Positions 46,240 to 58,332 of a DNA stretch of 64,000 nucleotides are shown one piece after another; position 1 is the stretch's first letter, and each line of letters starts with the position of its first letter. The DNA is taken from NCBI GenBank assembly GCA_019916065.1, contig CM034233.1, positions 37,674,862 through 37,738,861 on the forward strand, read 5' to 3'. Below the pieces are notes generated by a model. It was not told the DNA's origin. It was given only the letters and a program-made list of their open reading frames with translations, and did not search any database. Position numbers and translations under genes: made by a program. Origin of the DNA: Vitellaria paradoxa. Lineage: Eukaryota; Streptophyta; Magnoliopsida; Ericales; Sapotaceae.

Positions 46240-48369
46240 CACCTTCTGTTTCGAGGGTTCAAAAGTGTTCAACCATAGTTTTCCCTCTTCACAGTCGCTA
46301 TCTCACACAATAATCTCTGGTTTATCTAATCAAAGCATACATTTCATTTTCCACTAAGATGAATACATTTTACTATTTCATTTATACTATGCATAACTAA
46401 CCCATTCAACTACAATTAAACTACGTGTATGTATATATTTTGATTTGTTTTGCAAGGCGCATAAATAAACAAAGCAAATTGTTTTACTGATTTCCCTATC
46501 TATTATAAACCCGTCTCTCCAAATCACACACTATGCGTATTATTGAGCATACTCCCCTTTTACCCTGTAGTTAGTTGAGGGAGGTTAGTAGGTCCCTCCA
46601 GGATGTGGTTGCATAATGCAGTCCGCCTGACAGGGGTACCAAACTTCTTCCCGGCTAGATCACTAACTTGGGAAGGTTTTCTTTAGAGAACTGGAGGTTT
46701 GAAGATTCGGTGGTCGTTAACCTCCTTAGGGTGCATTAAGTCAAGCTATGAGCCTCATGTCACATATAGTTGAGCCATAAGCTAGAGCCTCTCAAAACCC
46801 AATTTTCATAGGAACACTGAAGAGGAGGGTGCTAACCCGTTTGTTCCCTTGATTACATTCAACACACATTTATCTATACACAATAGAGGAGATAGCTCTT
46901 TATTGTCTTTGCATAGCAATAAAGCCTACCCATTCTTATCTAAGGGATCAAGTCCCGATAGACCATTCATTTATGCACAGTGAACCCTTAAGGTTCACTT
47001 TTTCAAATAAAACAAAAAGATTGTCATTCAAGTCCAAGTTTGTCCTGCATTTACCTATTGAGTCAAAATCCATGTATATCCTAGTTCAAAACCCAGATTT
47101 TATTAAATCTCACCTTGAAACTATCAAAAGTTTCAACCCAAAACTCTATCGAATTTGAGTTAAAGATTTAATAGAATCTACAAATCTATGTAGGAATCTC
47201 TAGAAACACTCCCCAAAGTATTCATCTTCAAATCTAGTCGTAGTTTCTACTCAAAACTATATCGGATTTGGGATAGAAATACCAAAATAGAGTTTCTCCA
47301 TATTTTTGTCCAGATTTACAGTTTTGTCAAAATCCTATCTAAAAGTCTGCAACAGTTTCAACCTAAAACTCTGCCAGATTTAAGGCAGGATTTTTATCAA
47401 AACCTCACACTAGAAATTCATTAATGTTTTAACCCAAAACTCTGTTGAAATTCTGGTAGATTATGAACTAAAATATGCAATGACAAAAACTCAATTAGGA
47501 AAATAATGGCCACCCATTCAAATAAAGAAGAAGTTCTGTCCAGCCAGCCAGACAATCGAAGATCAAGAATGAAGATCCAAAGGCTTGAAAAGTAGATAGG
47601 ATTTTTATATTCATTTTTATTATTCAATATAAAAGTATTCGCTACATCTTATATAGTGAATACTCATTTCAATTTAATTCATTCACTATTTGTAATATTT
47701 TTTCCAATGACTGGGCCAAAGTAATAAGATAAGGGCTTCAATGACAATCCCTCTATTTACAATTCAAATTACATCACCATTCTTTCCCTCACCAACGAGG
47801 ATGACCCCAAAAATAAAATCAAATAAAATTCCTTCAAAATCATTTTTAATAAATTGTTATTTTTATAACAGGTACCATCATTACCATTCACTTCGCTCAA
47901 TATTCCTCTGTCAAACACCAAGTCTGTAACCAGAGACATGGCATCTTCACTTGAAGCATCCAATAATGTCAGAAGTTAAGCACATGTCATCGCTACATCA
48001 GAAAGAACTAGCTAGGTGCAACCAGTCCCAACTTTTAACACCAGTTTTATCTCCAATACCATTTCTGACATCCCTCCAACTATGACCATTTCTACTGATA
48101 GTGATCTACGAAGCATACTTGTCCCATTCTTCCTTAGGACCCTATCATCTATCATTCCAGGAATGGCACTTCTTCCATTAAACCTTCAATACTTAACTCA
48201 TTAGATAGCCAACTCTAGCGTACCTCATAATCCCTCTTTTGTAAATTCTCAACCTCCACAATTCAAATCCAGCAATCTCCTGTAACAATAACCATCACTC
48301 CTCTATTACAGCCATCCCAACCTTTACCTCCTTAAACATTGGAACTTACTTTGGCCTAAAAGCTCAAAA
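46240..48369 (+). other. Leader of Ogre-1
   Basis: About 2.1 kb before gag with no supported gene. 47085-47460 holds four imperfect repeats of GTTTCAACCCAAAACTCTRY about 85-125 bp apart. Otherwise I see nothing. Confidence 0.55.
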
Positions 48370-49370
48370 ATATAGAAGAGGCTCTGAAGAATCACTTTGG
48401 CACTCGTGTCTATGAAAATACTAATTTCCAAATCTTATGCTTCTATCCAAACCTGAAGCTACCTCCCAAGTTCAAGATGCCAAAGTTCCCCAAGTATAGT
48501 GTTGGAAAGGACCCCATTGCTCATCTCAAGCTTTACACTGGTGCCCTTTTTTGTTATAATGATAACCACCTTCTCATGATGCAACTCTTTTAACAAAGCC
48601 TCACAAGTTCAGTACTCTAGTGGTTTTCACACCTAAACATGACCCAGATAAAACGCTGGGTAGATCTCATAGCCATCTTTATGAAACAATACAGATACAA
48701 TTGCGAGCTAGTCATTGACAGATGCTCCCTCATGACTATGAAGAAGTCTGACTCTGAGACCTTTCATGCTTATGCTCTAAGGTGGCGAGAAAGTGCATCC
48801 CAAGTTGATCTTCCCTTAACTAACACAAAATTTACCAGAATCTTTGTGCAAAGACTCAAAGGGATGTACTTCGATAGGATGTTTTCAAACATGCACTACT
48901 TCTTTGTTGAGCTCATAATTCAAGGAGAAATGATCAAAGAAGGCATTCAGTCTGGTCAATTAATTGATCCCTATTCTAAGAACGTCTTTAACAAGATAGA
49001 GACTAAAAAAGAAACAGAAATAGCTATAGTATTGTCCTCCAGATCTGCAGTTTCACTCTTTTCGTCAACTTAAAAGAATGCAATCCAAAGGTAAGGAACA
49101 GACAATCATCTACGGTCTTGACCTAGGTCAAGAAGAGTTCTTTCAAAATTGGTTTGCACCTTGACCAAGGCTTATCAACAACTCCCCCCTGCACACCAGA
49201 TTAAACCTCTACCATATCGAGTGCCGACACCACCCTTCCCTTGCTCTTATGATGCTTCAAAGAGCTGTGTATACCATAAAGGGTCACCAGGTTATGACAC
49301 TAAAAGCTACCTTATGTTGAAGCATAGAATTCAAAACATGATTGACAAAGAGCACCTAAAGCGTCAGTAA
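48370..49370 (+). pseudogene. gag pseudogene of Ogre-1 (Ogre/Tat type)
   Basis: The reading begins upstream of 48460 (KFKMPKFPKYSVGKDPIAHL) and passes a TAA near 48592. It then continues in the same frame as 48639-49073 (WVDLIAIFMKQYRYN, MKKSDSETFHAYALRWRESA). The tail lies in another frame at 49149-49370 (QQLPPAHQIKPLPYRVPTPP), with CVYHKGSPGYDTKSY where Ogre/Tat gags usually have a C..H..GH....C motif; the second His and last Cys are Tyr here. Gag/capsid identity is well supported; the Ogre lineage fits the PBS and large LTRs. Confidence 0.78.
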
Positions 49371-52300
49371 AAAAGAATCTAAAGGAGCCTGATAGTATTT
49401 GTTTTCTTTTTATTGTACATACTAAAATTTTGAAATATCAATACTAATGTCCTTATTGTTTTCAAAATTCTTTGTCAATTCCATTCATCTTTCAAGAATT
49501 CAAGATTCCAGATACATTAACATGGCAACAAGCACATTCCAATCATCACACTCAGAACATCAACATCCTCTGCAGCAACAACTAATTAATTTACAATTTT
49601 AAACACAACATAAAACCAACACCAAATTTTCAAATCACCAACAAGATCGAGTACCCTCATTCTCGAGGCATTTCAGTCACTAGAACTTCACATCAAATTG
49701 ACATATTGCCAATTATGCAAATTTCACATATAAAACCAACACAGTCACATTACATACACTGCACTTACATTCTAAAAATGCCTCTAGCCAGGGGCATTCC
49801 CCTTCAAATTCATCCAGTACTTGAGGGTGGGTACCCCAAAGTTCCTCCCATCACTTACACAATGTCGAGTCACAATCACATCATTTCGCTAATCAGAGTA
49901 GCATCACATCACTTATTCAATTCACTGTCATGCTAAGCTGACACCCATCTCTTTCAACTGTGTGAAGCCGGTATTTTACCTTTCAAAGATAAACACCGCA
50001 CTCTTGTGTTATTTTGAATTTGCAACCATACAATTTTATATAGAATTTTCAAAATTGTCAAAGCATTCAATCATTTTTTTATTCTTTGTGAAAATTAGTT
50101 TGTCAGAATAACTACTAAGCACTAACAAATTTTAACACAACTGAATGACCTATACTTCAAGTGTTCAATTTGGTAATCTCAATGTTTGCCAGAACTACAG
50201 GTGACCTGATTCTCGGACCACTGAGATATGTAGGCAACCAAATAGGTTCGGTTACCACCATTAAGAGATCAATATTTTCTATTACCTAAAAATGGACATC
50301 AATGCAATCTAGAGCTTAACAAATTAATAGACCAAGTTCAATACAACAAGTGGTATTCAATTTTCAAAGAAAAAAATAATATAGAGTTAAACTACTGCCC
50401 TTAGTAATATTGAGAGCTCAAAACACTAAGTGTCCAAAGTCAAGATGACCAGAGGCCAGCACTTCAACTATCCTAAATAAAATAAGATCATCCATAGTCA
50501 AGCCCTTTGAGCGAAAAAGAAAATTTCATCGTACAATCTTTTCATTAAACCCTACCTAGGATCATCCTCCGCATTAGGGTAAGCAAGTTCGATAGTTCAG
50601 ATATCAAGGGCAATGTTCATTATCGAAAGTCATCATCTAATCCGGCCAAGTGAGCTCAATGCAAGAAGAAGCATCAGAGTAATCCAAGGCGATTTATTTG
50701 AATAAAGTAGTCAAATTCAAAATGAAGAGAGGCATTCACTTATGCTATCTTTAGAACTAGGTAAATTATCCCTCGCACAGCCCTTTAAACAAGTTTGTAT
50801 TCTTTTGCAATAAACCCCATAGGTCATCTCTTACTCTGGGGTAATGGAAAAGAACAGAATAGAGCCAGATGCAAGATCAATACAAAAGAAGAAAAATTCC
50901 AAGAGTTCAAAGGACGAAATTAGGTCAAGAACTAGAGTAAAGTCTTAAAAAAAAAAAAAAAAAAAAAGAAGCTCAGAGTCCAAAGGATGGAATTAAGCAG
51001 AAATTAGGGTCAAAATACACAAAGATTATCAAAGACTTAAGAATCTCAGAGGTAGACCAAGTTCTAGCTTTCAAGAATCATCAACAACGAAGTACAGTAG
51101 CTCATCGAATGAAGAATTAGATGACCTTGGGATTATTTAACCCCAGAAAAATAATTTGAGCCTTAAATATCCTTCGTTTCTATAACCCTAACTCATAGCC
51201 TACATCCAGTCCAAATAAAAGACTTCTTAGATTGAGTCTGATAACTTTGTTCAAATGCAACCATCGAAGGCACTCAAAGTGCTCCCAAGAATAGAAAGAC
51301 AAGTCTTAAGACAAAGGATTCACGCTCAATTAGAAGATTTTGCAGATGATCCTTAGTAAATTTTACCCAAGTAGAAATAGGAATTTGAGCTTGTACATTC
51401 CTTCCCTTTTTCTCAAATCCTGAAATAAGGCCTACATTACAACCAAAAATAAAGTCCTCTTCGATTGACAATGGTCATTTAATCGAAGAGCTCTCATAAG
51501 CTAGAGGCAATTCTTTCTGTAAACCTATAAAACTTTGTCAATTGATAATGGTCTATTAATCCAAAAGCTCCTAAAGCAAAGAAAGCCCTTGAGGGGATAG
51601 AAAATGGTTTGAGTGACTAGATCTCTTGATAAAATTACAAACATAGTTAATACATCATTGAACACTTCAAAAGTAAGGTCATTCACTAAAAGAACATTTT
51701 TTCAAAAAAGTGTAGAAGTAGTCATTCTACCACACTAGTGAGTCATAAGTTATTGCAAACATCTAATCACTCATTTTCAAACCAGACATCAAAGCATATT
51801 TTAACCAGTACATACCAGATTCTTTCATTCAAGTTCATTCATTATGTATAACACAATTTTTTAAAAACAATGCACAATTGTATTCATTAATTGAAAATTG
51901 AAAAATAATGCATAACTGTATTCATTAATTGCACGTGACTTTGTTCACAAATCAAGAGCACACAGAAGCACGTTCCCCAGTTTTTAAAATTCCAAAAAAA
52001 TTTTCAAAATTTAAGCATTTTCAAAATCAAACACCTTAAGATCGTGCACATGATAATGCACATCTCATAGGCACACAACAATGACTGACACCGTCATAAT
52101 GAAGCTACACAATATAAACCACAAAGCACGCCAACTCAAGAAGCTGTTCCCTTCTCAAACATCATGTGTAAAGCATAAGACCACCAACAACCCAGTAGCA
52201 ATGCATCCTTCACAAAATCAACTGTAAAGCATGGATTCAAACATCAACTGAACAGAAAAGAATAAACAATAGATCAGAAATGAAGCCCCTACCCAAAAGG

Positions 52301-52379
52301 TAAATATAGAGGTATGAATTCATCCAAACTTGGAATAGAACTCATTACCTAAATTCATTTGTTAAACACAAGATTCAGG
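49371..52379 (+). other. Noncoding interior of Ogre-1 (position of pol)
   Basis: About 3 kb where protease, RT and integrase would be expected. I find no reading with their motifs. It includes a GACCTGATTCTC...TGTAGGCAACC block at about 50195-50250, as in the LTRs, and an A run at 50948-50968. It looks like LARD-type filler. Confidence 0.6.
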
Positions 52380-53460
52380 TGTTTGAGACTGAGTGCAAGT
52401 CATGAAACTTAGAAGACTAGATAAAGCCAAGCTCTTTACTAGACTAGATCAAGAGCCAAGCTCTAAGCCAAGCTCCTTACCAGACCTAAAGCCAATCTCC
52501 TTAACATTTCAGACCAGATAAAGACAAGCTCAAGAGACAAGTTCTTTGCCTGATCAAACATAAGGCCAAGCTCGAGAATCAAGCTCTTTACCAAACCAGA
52601 CCTAGAGCCAAGCTCCTTACTAAACCAGATCTAGAGCTAAGCTCCTTACCTTACCAGACCCAGAGCCAAACTCGGGAGCCAAGCTCCCTACCAGACTAGA
52701 GTAGATAGAGCTAAGCTCAAAAGCTAAGCTCCTCAACCTCAGAGTTAGAACCTCCCTTCCGAAGTCTTGTTCTCACTATTAAAAAAGTTAAAGTTAACCT
52801 CAGAGTTAAATCTCCCCTTCTATAGTCTTGTGTCTACTATAGGACTCAGAGTCAACCGAGGAGCTTATGCTCTCTTTCCAAAATCATTTCAAGAATGAGG
52901 CTCTCTTCTCAAAATCCAATGCTAGGAGCCAAGCTTCCTTCTCATAGTCTAGTGCAAAACATAGGATTAGATACAAGTCCAGGAGCCACACTCCTCACCA
53001 GACCAATCTAGAAAAAGTGAGGCTTGGAGCTAAGCTCCTCACCTTACTAAACCAAATAAAGCAAGGCTCAATCCAATGATTAGGTAGAAGACCAATCACC
53101 CATCTTGGAGCAAAGTTCCCTTCTTCTAAATTAGTGCAAGGCACAAGCATACATCCATAAGCTAAGCTCATTTCTTTAAGACAAAAAGCAAGACAAATAT
53201 TGATCTACTAATTTAATTTTTAGGATTATTTTTCAAATTCAAATGCAAAGCACAATTCATCTACCAATCCAAGAGCGAAGCTTATTTTTCAAAAGTTAAG
53301 TGCGAAGCACAAAAGCATATCCACATTCAAAGAAGGCAACTCCTGTAGTTGTCCAATTGCGAGTCAACAACCAAGCTATAAGGTCATTTTTTTCCTTGAT
53401 TTAACATACAAGAGGGCAAAATAGGTTGTCTCCTTTTTGTTTCTACCTTAGACAAGCTAA
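52380..53460. repeat. Interior GAGCNAAGCTC repeat region of Ogre-1
   Basis: Irregular repeats of AGAGCCAAGCTCCTTACCAG type (52430-52740) with variants GAGCTAAGCTC, GAGCCAAACTC and GGAGCCAAGCTCC. Two CCTCAGAGTTA...CTCCCCTTCT units lie at about 52735-52860, then more GAGCNAAGCTC motifs to about 53290. Homologous to 59500-63150 in Ogre-2. Confidence 0.8.
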
Positions 53461-53480
53461 GGCAAAAAAAGAAGGGCAGC
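53461..53480 (+). other. Polypurine tract region of Ogre-1
   Basis: GGCAAAAAAAGAAGGGCAGC directly before the 3' LTR. The Ogre-2 counterpart is about 63275-63293. Confidence 0.65.
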
Positions 53481-54771
53481 TGTTGGCACTCCAATTATGC
53501 CCCCTCATTTAATATTTATAGCATTTGATGCTTTTAGTTGAATGGTGCTCTACTGATTAAGTTTTCCTAATCATAGGATATGTTAAAAGTGCTAGAATTT
53601 GACAAAAAAACAAACAATTAGCAAAACGCTAGTTCCATCGTAGAGCTAAGGGACAGCCATGATGGAGAACCAAACCAAGGCTAAAGGCCACCAAACTACA
53701 TAAACATGTCTCATACATCAAATGGAGGATCTTTGCATCAAAAGAGGAGTTAAAGTCTAGAGTCAAGGGTTAATTTGGTCTAGAAGTCAAGAATGGCCTC
53801 TACCGACGTGCTTGAAGGGCAATATCAATTGCAAGGCCCAAATCAAGCCAAAAACACACAAGAAGATACACAATAGCCTAAGACATGTCAAAGAACATAG
53901 AACATAACTAAGAGTAGCCAAAAGGTCCTTCCAGAGGTCATTGAGGCTCCACCAACTCAAAATAGCTCCTACTGGTGCCCTAAACACAATTTGAGCATCC
54001 AGTCAAAGTTGAAATGCCTTCAAATTACACACAAATGTCATGGTTTCATCCTTAAGGTAATGGCATAGCTCAATCTAGCCAAATCAAACTTTAGGAGGTC
54101 CATTCAAAACCCTGACTCAATTTTTCTTTAGCATTTTATAGATTCTTAGAAGTGTCTTAGAGACCCACTAACGGTGTTTTTGGATTCCTCATACCTAAAA
54201 ATGGCAGGGGGAGTTGTCCTGGTGGTGTATCCAGGGGTTAAGTCAAAGGTTTGGCTGCCTCCTCTCCATTTCAGTCCGTTTTGGTATAACATTTTACAAA
54301 TGAATATAATTGACCTCAAAAACCCTAAATTGAACCTGGTTTTAATCATCACTCCAAACAGTTCCTAGGAGGTACCGGAAGCTCCCAGAAACTGTGCCAA
54401 AAACCATAGAATTGCCCAAACCTTTGTAGTTGAAACTTGAACTTCAAAAAATATGGCCTGAGCTAGGGGCTCAGGCCAAACTAGCCCTACTTTTCTTCTT
54501 GCTACCAAACACCTTGTTAACTAGGTGTTTAGCAAACTTTTTTGCTTTCTTTGGTTTGCAAACTTGTTCGCCCTCTTTGTTTTTACAGACTTCTTTGCCC
54601 TTTTTATTTTTATAAAGATTTTTGCATGTCTTGTTTAGCAAAGAAGGTTGTAAAATAGATTTTTGCAAGGAATTTTGCATCCTATGTTATGCAAACTTGT
54701 TTGCAAAGTTAGGTTTTGCAAAGTCGTTTGCTTTCCAAAGCATTTCAAACCTTTTGTTCAACTAAAACTTC

Positions 54772-54779
54772 TATAAATA
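54772..54779 (+). promoter_or_regulatory. TATA box of the Ogre-1 3' LTR
   Basis: TATAAATA in CTTCTATAAATAAGGGG, matching 42915-42922. Confidence 0.65.
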
Positions 54780-55611
54780 AGGGGCCTCCCTTCTCATTTT
54801 CTCCATTCCATTTGGCCTCTTTCTCTTCCTCTTGCTTGTAGCTGGTCACTCCAAGGTGTTCTCAAGGTTTTTGGAGGAGTTTCAAGCTTTTTCTCTTCGG
54901 AGTTTCAAGTTCAGTATAATTTTCTTTCCTTAGAAAATTTTACTTTACTTTTCAATCTAGTTTGTTTATATAATTAGAATTAGATTGTTTTAATTGTGAA
55001 AATATAATTCTTTATCAATGAAAGGAATCCAAATCATAACTCAAGTCTAGGTTATGCCCGATGTATGATATTGACCGAATATTTCTGAGACAATTTTGCA
55101 AAATACAAATATCATGCATATATCATGTCCATATCATACTAACATTCCATACCATGCCATTACATCATTTTTTCATCCCATACCATGTCATATTATGATG
55201 TTTGTTATGCCATACCATGTTATACCACGCCCTAGTCATGCTATGCCATGTTATCTTTCATCAACTCACATCATAGGATAACATGCCAGGGCATCATGTA
55301 CCATGCTAGCATATGCTCTGACATACCATGCATTATGTTTAGATATATCAGCACGTTTCTTAACTCGCATCCTTAACTGTCATCCATAGTAGAATATAAG
55401 TGCCATCATATTCAATATGCCCCCACCCGATCATTATAATTGCATAACTCATTTCACATTAGGCTCTCAGTCTCTTCGTATAGACTTGATCGTTATCCCT
55501 AGGAACTATGTTCTCGATCTAAGCTAAGTTTCTTTTCTGAAAGATACTCACTCACCTGTGCTATACACATCCTTGGAAGTTGAGCTCCTTATCAGAGTGA
55601 AGCCCCTTCCT

Positions 55612-56483
55612 CCAGTTAAGGCACCGAGCACCAAATATCTCTTTGTCTGGATCTAAGCTCGTTTCCTTCAATAGTTAAGCACCAAGTGCCAACTATCTCC
55701 TTTTCTGGAGCCAAGCTCTTTTCCTTCCATAATTAAGCGCCAAGCACCAACTATCTCCTTGTTTGGAGCCAAGCTTCTTTCCTGCCCTAATTAGGCGCCA
55801 AGCATCAATTATCCCCTTGTTTGGAGCCAAGCTCCTTTTCTTTGATAGTTAGGTGCCAAGCACCAACTATCCCCTTGTTTGGAGTCAAGCTCCTTTCCTT
55901 TCATAGTTAGGTGTCAAGCGCCAACTATCTCCTTGTCTAGAGCTAAGCTCATTTCTTTCTTTAGTTAGAAGCCAAGCGCTAACTATCCCCTTGTTTGGAG
56001 CTAAGCTCCTTTCCTTCCTTAGTTAGGTGCCAAGCGCTAACTTTTAACTATCCCCTTGTTTGGACCCAAGCTCATTTCCTTTCATAGTTAGGCGCTAAGT
56101 GCCAACTATCTCCTTATCTGGAGCTAAGCTCATTTCCTTCCTTAGTTAGGTGCCAAGTGCCAACGACCCCCTTATCTGGAGCTAAGCTCCTTTCTTTCCT
56201 TAGTTAGGCGCCAAGTGCCAACTATCGCCTTATCTAGAGCTAAGCTCCTTTCCTTCCTTAGTTAGGTGCTAAGCGCCAACTATCCCCTTGTCTAGACTAA
56301 GCTCGTTTCCTTCCTTAGTTAGGTGCCAAGTGCCAACTATCTTCTTGTCTAGAGCCAAGCTCCTTTCCTTCCCTAGTTAGGCGCCAAGCATCAACTATCT
56401 CCTTATCTGGAGCTTAGTTCCTTTCCTTCCATAGTTAGGCACTAAGTGCCAATTATTTCCTTGTCTGGAGCTTAGCTTTTTTC
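55612..56483. repeat. Tandem array of about 57-bp units, 3' LTR
   Basis: About 15 units of the same consensus as 43885-44490. Several units have perfect stems with compensating changes, for example GGTGC-CAA-GCACC (about 55854) against GGCAC-CAA-GTGCC in the 5' LTR (about 43952). Confidence 0.88.
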
Positions 56484-58324
56484 CATAATTCACCTTATCG
56501 TAGAGTTACGTAGGCCTGATCCCTTAATAAGGTACGTAGGCAGCTCGAGTAGAAAGCTTGAGTCTAGTCATCCCAGCATCAAATATTGACTTAGAGCTAA
56601 GCTTTGTATCCTTAAACCTTCACACCTCAATTCAAATCCTGTTGTAGAGCTACATAGATATGATCCCTTAATAGGGTACATAGGCAATTCGAGCAGAAGG
56701 CTTGAGTCTGGTCACCATAGCGTAAGGTGCTTTCTTAGAACTGGAATCCTTTCCTTGGTTAAACACAAGGCATTAACCATTTCTTCTCTAGAGTAAGGCT
56801 CCATTTCCTAGTTATGTGCTAGGCGCTAATCATCTTTCTTCTTTGGAGCGAGGCTCCTTCCTCTAGTTAACCATTTCCCAGTTATGTGCTAAGCGCTAAC
56901 TGTTATACGCTAGGTACTAATTGTTCTCTATCATCTGGAGCTAGGCTTTATTTTCTAGTTAAGCATGAAGTATTAAACTCTCTTTTATCATCCAAAGCAA
57001 AGCTCTCTTCCTAAGTTATGCACAAGGAGCTCACTTTCATTTCAATCTTAGAGCTAGACTCTCACAGTGTAAAGATAATTACTCCAAATCCATACTTAAA
57101 GCTAGGCTTTTTCTTTTCCACATCCTATATCTAGAGAGAGGATCATTCACACATAGCACTGACTTTATCAGCCGTCCTCTCATACACTTAGCCTACCTTT
57201 GCCAATGATAAGGCTCATTATGCCTGAGGCTAGTCAACTTGTCATCCAAGACAACTGATCGCACTTGCATCTACTCATACACATTAAGATATCACACCTG
57301 CACTAGGCACTGTTCCAGAGCTATATTGACCTGATCCCTTAGAAGGCACATAGGTAGGTCGAATAGATAGCTTAAGTGCGATCTCTACGATCTTCATAGA
57401 CCATTTGCGCAAGGCACAAGCCACACATGGAGCGAGGCTCCTACACATATCTATCATCACATAAACACTTAGTTCGGACCACCTTAGGTCCGAACTATAT
57501 CGACCTGATGCCTTCATAGGGTACGTAGCCAGCTTGAGCACACAACTTGAGTTCGGTCACATCGGTCTTCATAGACCATATTTATTCACATCACATATAT
57601 ACACTCTTGCATAACGACTACACAAATCCTCATACCTTAGTCTTTAACTTGCATTTAGATTTAAACTAGCATATAGAACCACTTACATCACTGCCACATA
57701 GGCAAACATTACATTACACTTGCACTCAAGAGCTAAGCTCAACCACCTTGCATTTCACATATCATGTGCATTTAGGGTTATATGCATTGATCATCATAAA
57801 CCGAAGAATTATATTATGAGATTACGACTGCAAAGAGTGGAAAGGAACTCTGGATATCCCTAGGTATCTAGGTGTAATTGTTTTCGTGCATAGCCGAACC
57901 CTTAGACCCATTATCTCTTATTGCACAAACTAATTAAGAGTCACTTAAAAAGGCCATTTGTCACATCTTTTAAAAACATAAAACATTACATTTCAAATCA
58001 TAATTAAAACTTGAGTTTTTTCATATACCCATTTTAAAAGTGCCGGGTGGTGACTCCTAACCTCTATAATCATAGCCCTATTTCAAAAAAAAAAAAAAAA
58101 ATGAAAAACATATTTTTATCATTTGGATAATCTCGGACGCATTATGTTGCAATAAAGACTCACAACCCATGCTCATCAACCCTAGGGCGCGGATCCAGTC
58201 ATGACAATAGTGAATCTAAGATCTCCAGACTTTGAAGCTAAAAATCCCCACTACCCTCTAGCGTCCCGATGGCGTTGGGAGACAGCCTCGAATGTTCAAA
58301 TTTTAGGTTTTTTTTTCATTCATT

Positions 58325-58332
58325 TATAAATA
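58325..58332 (+). promoter_or_regulatory. TATA box of the Athila-B LTR
   Basis: TATAAATA in the second part of the split LTR, in the sense orientation. It is probably cut off from its U3 by the Ogre-1 insertion upstream. Confidence 0.5.

Larger units (their letters stand above)
41598..58206 (+). mobile_element. Ogre/Tat-like Ty3/gypsy element with gag only (Ogre-1)
   Basis: 16.6-kb element inserted in the Athila-B LTR. LTRs are 41598-46217 (4,620 bp) and 53481-58206 (4,726 bp), starting TGTTGACAC / TGTTGGCAC and ending CTCAACA / ATGACA. PBS TGGCGACTCTGCTAGGGACC is at 46220-46239 and a polypurine tract lies just before 53481. The internal region (7.26 kb) has only an Ogre-type gag remnant; I find no protease, RT or integrase. 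Putative TSD CCAGT (41593-41597) versus ATAGT (58207-58211) matches at 3 of 5 bases. A non-autonomous, gag-bearing derivative is the best description. Confidence 0.83.
53481..58206 (+). repeat. 3' LTR of Ogre-1
   Basis: 4.73 kb, homologous throughout to 41598-46217 but visibly more diverged than the copia LTR pair. TATAAATA at 54772-54779. It differs from the 5' LTR by more 57-bp units and a shorter CATG-rich stretch. Confidence 0.85.

Noticed and set aside
47769..48204. Short ORFs on both strands before the Ogre-1 gag
   Set aside because: No domain wording, contradictory strands, and they lie in a leader region.
43885..56483. Regular repeats reminiscent of a CRISPR array
   Set aside because: Units are degenerate, have no unique spacers, lie inside plant LTRs and have no cas genes.
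41593..58211. Perfect TSD for Ogre-1
   Set aside because: Flanks read CCAGT and ATAGT; only 3 of 5 agree, so I treat it as tentative even though the insertion itself is clear.
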